Source of the DNA: Pycnopodia helianthoides
Taxonomy: Eukaryota; Echinodermata; Asteroidea; Forcipulatida; Asteriidae
DNA: 64,000 nucleotides
Direction of reading: 5' to 3'
NCBI GenBank assembly: GCA_032158295.1
Contig: CM063244.1
Location: 25,890,930 to 25,954,929 of the forward strand
The notes below the pieces were generated by a model, which worked only from the letters and a program-made list of their open reading frames with translations, did not search any database and was not told the DNA's origin. The position numbers and the translations under genes are program-made. This document shows positions 57,801 through 64,000 of this stretch, piece after piece (position 1 is the first letter of the stretch; every line of letters starts with the position of its first letter).

Positions 57801-60800
57801 TGGACTTTAACCATAGGTTCCATAAACTAAGAGTGGTAGTGCAAACTCAAGTCTTGTTTTTCTGTCTGTGGTAGTGCACGTAAAAGAACCCAGAGCACTT
57901 ATCGTGGAAGAGTAGGGGTTAGCCCCGTGTTTCTGGTTCACATAGCGCACCCTTGTTTACAGGTTTCCTCAGGCTTGCGAGCTACAGTGATTAAACTCAC
58001 TATGAGGCATCCTTGGTTTCATTACCAGAAATATCTAATAATAAATAATAATATTAACAATTTACCAGGCAGACTTTAAAAAGTCTGATTCGGACAAAGG
58101 TCTGATATGTCTCACCTCCATATCTTAATATAATTCCTCAATGCATCAAATCTACTTTCAAATTGACCTCAACTGGAACCTCTCCACTGGCTGTGAGTCT
58201 ACTCACTCTATTCACACTTCCCGGTGTGGTTGCGTTCCTGTCCGGGCAGAACGATATCCTGCCGATGTGCTGCGGCGTGGTGGGTGCCGAGTGGGTGCCC
58301 GGGCTGGGATCCCCGGCCTGGTGACCCCCACCACCACCACCCTGACAATGATCCTGAGACACTGACACACTGAGTGGGGGGAGGGGCAGGGTCGAATTGG
58401 GCGGGTTGTGAGTCTGCGTTATGTGGGGGATCGGGGGTGGAACCCTGGGGGTGTGGAATGATCGTGGCTGTAAACAAAAACAAAGAAATGTTTATAAAAT
58501 AATGCTTAAAATTCTCAACCTGGTTGATGGTGAATGTAAAGTAAGATATGTAACTTTTTAATTGCGACAAAGAGGAAATGGCCGACCACACTTGTTTTAT
58601 TTTTAAACTTCTACGGCACTAATAATAAAGACAGAAGCGGAAATCAGCTGATTAGCTGGAAAGTTGCAAGCCGGAATAAAACAAAAATAATTTTCAAACC
58701 TCAAAGCTTACACCCATAAAAACAATGTGATTTCAAAGATTTAAACATGCAAAGTATCTTCAAAATCATTGGAACTAATAAACAATATTTACTACGGGAC
58801 AAGCTTTACATTAGGCCTGGAAGTTCATCTTTGAGAGGGCAAAGCCATTTTGATTTTGCAAAGGGCACTTCCATCGGAAAATCTTAAAGCCTATGGGAAA
58901 CTTTTAAGGGGAAGCTTTGCCAAGACCAAGGGCAACAGAGGCCATGATGGCCTCCGTGTAATTGCAGGCGTACACTAAGAAATTAAACTTCCGTCAAAAC
59001 TCTACCGAGCAAGATTATCATAAATACAAAATATTTCCTATTCTCTTGACAGTAAATAGGTTGTTGATTTGATGTGAAAAACAACTTGTTGGTGCAAAAT
59101 GAGACATACCATTATCTGAGCCAGTTTTAATAAGTTACACGGGACGTACCATTATTGAAGCGGGTGTTAGTAAGGTACTGGAGGTGTGAGGGGAAAGACC
59201 GGGGGTCAATAAACTTGTCGAGATGCTCTTTGGTATTCTAGCCTCCCTCTGTAAGACACTCGCTGTTTCATTCAGACCTGTAAAACAAGACACATTGTCA
59301 TGGCAACATGAAGTTACAACTTGTGATTTTAGGAAGAGTACATTCTGTCCAATTCTCTTGGATTTAAGTCGTTTCGTTTCAAGGACAAAAAACACACCAA
59401 CAAATTCCAAGGGAAGTTGTTCTGTTCAGTAAAACTTATTTCAAGTGTAAAGCTAATAACCAGACTCTATTAACTTGCCGTCATGAAATTGACTGAGAAA
59501 ATACCGTCTGAGGGTGAGGCGTTTAACTGGTTAAACTGTTTAACCTTTAACCGTAAACAATCTTCCCAAGATTGACTTCTCGTACTTGCATGCTCCCTTC
59601 AAACACTCATTTTTCATTTTCCCGTTGATAATAATTCTGCTGTTCTCCACGGTCGTCTAGTTGCCCTCCTGTCATCATCTTGTTTGTAATTTGCTCTTCT
59701 GTATGGTTCTTGGGCTAGGCCAATGTTTCTTGCTTTGTTGTTTCTGTTTTGGGGTTTATAGTTCTTCGATTTGCTTTGGTTTTTTTAAAAACTTGTATTG
59801 TGGTCGAATATTAAGTCATAATAATTATAAGCAACCCACCTTGCGATACCAGGTGACTATGGATAAGCTGCAGTAGCTCTTTTTGTGAGTACGATATCTT
59901 AGTTTGAGCTACAATACTAGCTTTATGCAGCTTGGAGAGAGTTGCATCACCACTGAGCGACATCGGCTTGCCCGTTACTTTCTCTGTGGGAAGGAAAATA
60001 TGATTGTCAGCTCTAAAACTAGACCAGGTCACCTTGAATCTTCAGTTTGCGATGTATATCTACTTTGCTGTGTGGATTGTTTTCTTTGAGAACTATTGAG
60101 TTCTTTGAGAACTATTTATTGTACTGCCCCGGAGTAGATTTCCAAATTCGGGAGACTACCAAGTTCTGAAAAGAACTGTCCTGTTTACTAACTGGGGGGA
60201 GGTAGGAAATCGGCAGGGACTACTACTTTCCCTTAGAGGATCGAGGGGACTTCTCGTTATTAACTTCACTGCTGCGGAGTGAGTTCTAAATTGGTCTCAA
60301 CGTTTTGACTAGAAATAAGTACATTCCAGGTGCATTTCCAGGCAGTAGCTCTTAACTGGTTGTATGAGATATTTTACATTTTGTATCATAATAACCACAT
60401 CAAATCAAACATTGTCAACAAACAGCTGAACAAGGTTTAAGATGTGCCCTCCATCTTCATATCAAAAGTTGATCAAATTGGAACGGTGCAATCTCCATTA
60501 AATGTAAGCTTTTGAGTTTCCTTCTGAGCTGTGTACGAATTGTGCCTGCAGGAAGTCCAGGCTCTGTGACTCTTTTGTAAACCTGTGATGTCACAGGTCA
60601 CATGGCCAAAAGAAATGGTACAATTAACAGTTTTTCTGAGGAGTGCATTCATTTCAACTATCTAGTTTTCACTGCCAAATAGTCAGCGAAAATTGTGGTG
60701 TGGTTGTGTATATATTCAACTTGCTTGGGCAGACTGTTTTGAACACCACTGGAGTCACACACACTTCTTCTGACAATGGTTCCCAGGTTACTTGGTACCA

Positions 60801-63800
60801 GACACAACTTTGAGAAAAGCTGAACTGAGTGACTTACTTACCGATGAGTTCGGAGGCGTACTTGCAGAATTTCAAATGCTCCGTCTGTTTATCTTGGAGT
60901 ACAGGCTCCCTCATGAGTACTGTCAAGACAATAATTTGTATTTATTTATTTATTCATTTCTTGTTTATCCTGGAGAAACCTTTCAGTTACACACTTTTTT
61001 TTGTAATGGTGGCCAGCAATTACAAACATTCATCAGTATAACAATAGGAAATTGTACAAGACAATCCATGTACAAAGATATAACAGAGAATATAACAAAA
61101 TTAGTAGTCAGTTAGGCAAGGTTGATCAAATCAATGCATTACAGTAAAAACCTAAGGACAATTAAAAACAAAAATTCTGGGCCAGCCAAAAGAGATGAAT
61201 ATAAAACAAAATATAAAAAATTGCTCCTAGATAGGCGTACAAAGACAGTAAAAAATGATACAAGCCCTCCATGTACCATACATTAAAATCTCAAATTCTT
61301 GTACTGTCGTTTAAAACTGGCTAGAGTGGAAGGCAAAGGGTGTTTGAGTGTCGCAGGGAGGTCATTAAATAAATCTCATCGAGCAGCAAGTTTTCTGTTT
61401 TCATGAATTGGATTTGGATAAAGGGGGAACTAGATTCCCTTGTAAAACATATCTGGCGTTGTAGGAGTTGGTACGAGACAATTAAAGTGTAACTATTATC
61501 TAACATTTAGTTAGTTCCCCAAATACATTTGAGAGTTCCTAAAATTTGATTGATCAACTTCTGTCCCCTCAAGGTTCTAAGTTAGGGCGAAGAGAAGTTG
61601 AGACCATACCTTGGAGCTGCCCGCTAGAGAACAGTGGCAGTTTACTGACAATCTGACGAACCACTTCGCTCTTAGCGAGTCCGCACAGGGCTTTACAGCT
61701 CAACGCACGGATAGAGTCTGCCTCCGTGATCGGAGTCTTGATGGTCAATAGGCTCAATAGTGTCTGGAAATAAAGGGCAGTATACATGTGATATTGACTG
61801 GCACAAGGGCAATATACATGTGACATTGACTGGCACTAAGGGCAATGTACATGTGACATTGACTAGAAAGCAGGGCAACATATCCATGTGATATGGATTG
61901 GCACTACGGGCAAATTTACATGTGATATTGACTAGAAAGCAGGGCAATATACATGTGATATTGACTGACAATAACTGCGATATGTGATTCTGACTGACTA
62001 TAGGGGCATAAGTGCTAGTGTCTGTAAAAGGTACTGATGACCACAAACAGTATACTTGATTAGTGCCTCAACAATAGATATATTAACTTAGGACCAAGTA
62101 ACCAGTTGAAGACAGCTTCCAACATATGCACAGGTCATCAATGGTCACCTTTGGCCTTTGACCTACCCTAATGCCATTGTTACTCCTAACACAGTCCCAC
62201 ATCTTCTCGATGACATCATAACTTGACCGTACTGTACCCCTGTTCCTCCTTGAACCTCCGTCAGCAAACCGACTGACCGTCACACCAAGCTGTGAAAAAA
62301 ATAGAACAACTTGTTTTGTTGCAATCTTGTACATCAGGATTGGCCCTCCAATCAAAAGATAAGTCCCGACTACTTCTTATTGTTCTCTTCTTCTTCTTTT
62401 TTCCTGCCTTTCATCTTAAACTTTTCTGACAATGTTTGTCGTTGTCCCGATCTCAAATTTAAACAAGATGACTTACCTTTAAGTTAGGGTTTTATTATCA
62501 TTATCTGTGTACTTACGAGGACACTCTTAGAAATGTTTTCAAAATGTTGATTACTGCTTGTTTCTGACCCCCCCCCGCCTCCTCATATCCTTACAGCACT
62601 CTGACCCCCCCATTACATAACGGACTAACCTTAGAGCAATCCGACCCCCATTACATAATGGACCAACCTTACAGCACTCTGACCCCCATTACATAATGGA
62701 CTGACCTTAGAGCAGGGACCACACACACAGTTGATGATAACTTGCAGGGCTGCTTTCTGAACCTCTGCTTCTTGCAATATCTCTCCTTCTGCCATACCAT
62801 TGATGATGCTGTCATGGAGGTCAAAGGTCAAGGTGTTAATAGATACCAACAACTGAAATAATAATTGCTCCCACAAGGGGGGGGGGTCATTGAAAGACGC
62901 CCTCTATAGACGGGACAAAATTCCTGACCTCTCAAGGCGTTTTGTCAAAATCACATTATTATACCTTACAATTGGTATATCTTGCCCTTGATCTGGCCCT
63001 ACTTTTTTAGCACGAATGGTTGGATATTCAGCCCTGTATCCATCAGCATTAAGCAAAAACAAGGGAAAAACTTAGGATTCGTATTTCCCACAGAACTGCA
63101 GCATCTGTTCAACAAATCTTATCCATTAATTCAATATACCCCTGCAAGAAGGTTGTGCTTAGAATCTTGGAAGTTTGGTATTGACAAACAAATTCCTAAA
63201 ATAAAAAAGGTTCCAAACCAGGTCTGACCTCATTCCAATGGATGCCACATTATCAGCCACCTGCACCTCTTCACATAGCTGTAGCTGGCCTCTGGTCGTC
63301 ACGCTGATAGTTGCCAAGACGTCCAGGGCAGCTCCAATGGCATCAGCCCTGAAACAAATAATCACCATTGGATAAACTTCACACATCAGTCGAATTTGCC
63401 CATCCCCATATCCCGACTTGTACCCCTCACATCCGAACTTGTACCCCCACCACATCCCACCTTAAACCCCTCCCCCACATCCTGACTTGAACCCCCCACA
63501 TCCCAACCTTAACCCACTACAATCCACCTTGAACCCTCCCCCCCCCACATCCCAACTTGTACCACCCCCCACATCCCAACCTTAAGCCACCACATCCCAC
63601 CTTAAACCCCTCCCCCATCATACCAACTTGTACCCCACATCCAAACTTGTACCCCCCGCATCCCAACTTGTACCCCCCGCATCCCAACTTGTATCCCCCG
63701 CACCCCAACTTGTACCCCCCGCACCCCAACTTGTACCCCCCGCACCCCAACTTGTATCCCCCGCACCCCAACTTGTACCCCCCGCACCCCAACTTGTATC

Positions 63801-64000
63801 CCCCACACCCCAACTTGCAGATCTGACTAGAGCGTACTTTCCACTGTAGTTCTTCCACTCATTGGCCATGGCAATGATCTGCAGTAGCAGCTTGACTCCA
63901 TCCATCTTGATGAATACGTTCACTGGTTTCCAGTACATGTTGGGCGGTGCTTCCTCCAGCATTGTCTCCATATGCTCACTGGTACTCTCTGTAGTGACCG
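47868..64000 (-). CDS. DCAF1: DDB1- and CUL4-associated factor 1 (VprBP), C-terminal ~953 residues, partial at right edge
   Basis: Substrate receptor of the CRL4 ubiquitin ligase, nuclear; the human protein is named VprBP because lentiviral accessory proteins bind it (family knowledge). I reconstruct 24 exons (5' to 3'): 64000-63838, 63348-63229, 62808-62706, 62289-62167, 61763-61610, 60919-60842, 59983-59840, 59277-59150, 58467-58207, 57248-57056, 56950-56875, 56694-56633, 56274-56196, 55830-55759, 55370-55314, 55195-55113, 54587-54503, 53838-53611, 52801-52709, 51762-51658, 50883-50810, 50483-50394, 48897-48675, 47935-47868. All junctions are GT-AG with matching phases except two single-base losses. 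Order: helical repeat region, LisH, disordered linker, WD40 with two WDxR boxes, acidic tail. The N-terminal third lies beyond the window. Confidence 0.97.
48255..48600 (+). repeat. tRNA-derived SINE-like element, family B, full length with (ATT)n tail
   Basis: Head 'cgtcgtggccgagcggtcta', B-box-like 'gggttcgattcccagttatg', body 'cataattgcttctcc', 'cagggagttgagaaa' and 'ctgcctgatgaacaggg', then 'tgtgcgctataaaagaacc' and an att tail. It lies in the last DCAF1 intron, antisense to the gene, and is the best reference copy here. Confidence 0.8.
49391..50004. repeat. A-B-A composite with internally duplicated segment B
   Basis: Segment A (49391-49479, 'aggctgaacaagtgtgttgt' to 'gaagagcattccagaga') recurs at 49914-50004. 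Between them lies segment B (49480-49913), also present at 46806-47126. Inside B a second degraded copy of its first ~140 bp (49625-49760) differs from the first almost only by small deletions. Confidence 0.85.
50394..51762 (-). CDS. DCAF1: DCAF1 exons 20-22: last WD40 strands and start of tail
   Basis: Exons 51762-51658 ([20 protein letters not shown]), 50883-50810 ([25 protein letters not shown]) and 50483-50394 ([22 protein letters not shown]). Phases 1, 1, 0 and 0 fit throughout. The [11 protein letters not shown] and [11 protein letters not shown] blocks are diagnostic for DCAF1. Confidence 0.96.
50541..50785 (+). repeat. GT/T-rich low-complexity tract
   Basis: 'tgtttgtttgc', 'ggggttttttg' and similar T/G runs dominate an intron of DCAF1. 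ORFs here are artefacts of composition. Confidence 0.75.
51048..51590. repeat. Intronic duplication, copy 1
   Basis: Partner of 52868-53424, in the intron between exons 51762-51658 and 50883-50810. It contains the chance ORF 51056-51262. I see no terminal repeats or coding capacity. Confidence 0.88.
52003..52349. repeat. MITE-like element, family M10
   Basis: Ends 'cagggctcgaatttgacact' and 'cccccaaattctagccctg' are inverted repeats. 'ggaccgcaggcccgagg' near the left mirrors 'aagtcctgcggtcttg' near the right. About 350 bp. A left-end fragment is at about 37785-37850. Confidence 0.75.
52384..52515. repeat. MITE-like element, family M3, right-truncated copy
   Basis: 'gggcccaatttatagagcat', 'atgtagctaagcacaacata' and 'ccagaacaaggttaccagcc' are present; the right inverted end is missing. 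Confidence 0.65.
52709..56950 (-). CDS. DCAF1: DCAF1 exons 11-19: WD40 region with two WDxR boxes
   Basis: Successive exons encode [149 protein letters not shown] and [19 protein letters not shown], then [24 protein letters not shown] in exon 53838-53611 and WDVRT in exon 52801-52709 are the paired WDxR boxes known to contact DDB1 in CUL4 ligases. Exon 52801-52709 lacks one base after CNM (52740-52744), breaking the frame before [11 protein letters not shown]. Confidence 0.96.
52868..53424. repeat. Intronic duplication, copy 2
   Basis: About 550 bp matching 51048-51590 in the same orientation with scattered changes: 'gaatgcaagtgcgcctcaat', 'gctccgaatactgtttactt', 'cctagagctctctgtgagta' and 'atattttagacgccgtcgtg'. 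It lies in the intron before exon 52801-52709. Confidence 0.88.
53935..54176. repeat. MITE-like repeat, family K, copy in DCAF1 intron
   Basis: Starts 'tttgcctgtaatgttttcag' and ends 'ccactgttaagggagaat', matching 41306-41518. Confidence 0.6.
55500..55640 (+). repeat. Short imperfect minisatellite
   Basis: Five or six copies of a ~25-bp unit around 'ttggttgctatgggtgtagt' followed by acat, in a DCAF1 intron. Confidence 0.75.
55920..56115 (-). repeat. Dispersed repeat, family F, inverted copy
   Basis: Contains 'tagcatattgcgccacagca', 'aaccattacatggtgctatg' and 'aaaacgtagctccgc', the reverse complement of 4340-4560. Confidence 0.75.
56388..56440 (+). repeat. Truncated family B SINE head
   Basis: 'ggtgtcgtggccgagcagat' and 'aacaccggactcaagctctt' match the head of 57670-57740, then the sequence diverges. 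Confidence 0.55.
57056..58467 (-). CDS. DCAF1: DCAF1 exons 9-10: disordered Pro/Gly-rich linker and YLREQH block, one base missing
   Basis: Exon 58467-58207 is proline- and glycine-rich and ends with [11 protein letters not shown], the human-like IGRISF anchor. Exon 57248-57056 starts [10 protein letters not shown], passes VPSPP and should run into [20 protein letters not shown]. The frame breaks in the plus-strand G run at 57148-57153 (C run in sense): six bases where seven are needed. The following splice phase is right only if the base is restored, which supports a sequence error. Confidence 0.93.
57283..57345. repeat. Half copy of the palindromic element at 3862-3966
   Basis: Contains 'ccctagcagagtctgtctt' and 'gaagactaaaa' in a DCAF1 intron; only one arm is present. 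Confidence 0.6.
57670..57990 (+). repeat. tRNA-derived SINE-like element, family B, with fused tail
   Basis: Head 'cgtgtcgtggccaacggtta' and B-box-like 'cggttcgagtccggtggtgg', then 'tgtccttgagcaagatactt'. The part near 57890-57960 resembles the flank of the inverted family F copy at 55920-56115. Confidence 0.65.
59102..59180 (-). repeat. DCAF1: 40-bp duplication spanning a DCAF1 exon end and splice donor
   Basis: Sense-strand 'ttactaacacccgcttcaat' with aatg/gtacgt (junction 59150/59149) is followed by the related 'ttattaaaactggctcagat' with aatg/gtatgt (59110/59109). Use of the second donor would read into a stop codon (taa) five codons after the usual junction. Confidence 0.65.
59150..60919 (-). 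CDS. DCAF1: DCAF1 exons 6-8: conserved helix and LisH motif
   Basis: Exon 60919-60842 gives [20 protein letters not shown]. Exons 59983-59840 and 59277-59150 give [20 protein letters not shown] followed by SVLQREA, a clear LisH dimerisation motif split by an intron. Human DCAF1 uses its LisH motif to oligomerise (family knowledge). The donor of exon 59150 is copied 40 bases downstream, with gtatgt after 59110. Confidence 0.95.
60330..60615 (+). repeat. Dispersed repeat, family L, copy in a DCAF1 intron
   Basis: Contains 'cattttgtatcataataacc', 'gagctgtgtacgaattgtgc' and 'caggaagtccaggctctgtg', as in 2430-2725. Confidence 0.65.
61610..64000 (-). CDS. DCAF1: DCAF1 exons 1-5 in window: helical (armadillo-like) region
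   Basis: The exons read [94 protein letters not shown] and [14 protein letters not shown]. These follow the human order of the region before the LisH motif. Exon 63348-63229 and the partial first exon share a split lysine codon. The start of exon 62808 was chosen at the gacag acceptor because only that start keeps the frame and the family-like [11 protein letters not shown]; an upstream ttcag acceptor would break it. Confidence 0.93.
61783..61985 (-). repeat. ~33-bp minisatellite in a DCAF1 intron
   Basis: About six copies of a unit with 'gggcaatatacatgtgacat' and 'tgactggcac' beginning 20 bases upstream of the acceptor of exon 61763-61610 (sense strand). Confidence 0.8.
62583..62710 (-). 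repeat. 38-bp tandem repeat that duplicates a DCAF1 splice donor
   Basis: On the sense strand the exon end 'tgctctaag' plus donor gtcagt is followed 38 and 76 bases later by copies with gttggt and gttagt, each before 'ccattatgtaatggggg' or a close variant. The genuine junction is the first copy, 62706/62705, by frame. Confidence 0.85.
63400..63830 (-). repeat. 21-bp minisatellite in a DCAF1 intron, G-rich on the sense strand
   Basis: About ten copies of 'cccaacttgtaccccccgca' plus one base at 63610-63826, with a more diverged zone to about 63400. The 21-bp period is a multiple of three, so every frame stays open in several directions. It fills most of the 489-bp intron 63349-63837 and stops about 20 bases from the splice donor. 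Confidence 0.9.

Noticed and set aside
62809..62876. Extension of the DCAF1 exon upstream to the ttcag acceptor, giving [15 protein letters not shown]
   Set aside because: The incoming splice phase does not fit that start, whereas the gacag acceptor at 62809 restores both frame and family similarity.
63517..63971. Repeated LGCGGYK-type open frames
   Set aside because: The 21-bp array keeps all frames open. Only the 63838-64000 portion is a true DCAF1 exon, and its donor ends the coding part before the array.

Overview
The window is animal nuclear DNA: intron-rich, GT-AG spliced genes with long AT-leaning introns, separated by dense short repeats. It carries parts or all of three protein-coding genes that I recognise from reconstructed exons. 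A roughly 380-bp inverted-repeat element (copies at 5356-5734, 20573-20952 and 46179-46521) resembles a repeat I remember from sea star and other echinoderm sequence. An invertebrate deuterostome, most likely an echinoderm, is my best guess; that is inference from memory, not a search result.

Layout. (1) 1934-21638, plus strand: the 3' part of a PCTAIRE-type cyclin-dependent kinase (CDK16/17/18 group), five exons covering the activation segment to the C-terminus; the last 12 residues sit behind a 15.5-kb intron full of repeats. (2) 31479-38181, plus strand: a complete five-exon UBE2N (Ubc13) gene encoding 151 residues. (3) 47868-64000, minus strand: the C-terminal ~953 residues of DCAF1 (VprBP) in 24 exons, running off the right edge; it includes the LisH motif, WD40 region, two WDxR boxes for DDB1 binding and an acidic tail. 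UBE2N and DCAF1 converge across 38.2-47.9 kb.

UBE2N (K63-chain ubiquitin conjugation) and DCAF1 (CRL4 substrate receptor) both belong to the ubiquitin system, but their adjacency need not be functional. CDK17 and UBE2N also lie within a few megabases of each other on human chromosome 12, so that linkage may be old.

The rest is a mosaic of tRNA-derived SINE-like elements, many small elements with terminal inverted repeats (MITE-like), and tandem arrays. Four observations stand out. Several splice donors are duplicated by, or abut, tandem repeats. At least two tandem arrays arose inside MITE-like elements that exist elsewhere in the window in unexpanded form. A solo reverse copy of the 104-bp satellite is split by a SINE. 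Four single-base deletions break otherwise perfect coding exons, and deletion-rich duplicated blocks occur elsewhere, so part of the sequence may be consensus error.

No prokaryotic features, CRISPR arrays or rRNA genes are present, and I see no convincing functional tRNA gene. Repeat boundaries were read by eye and are approximate by several bases.
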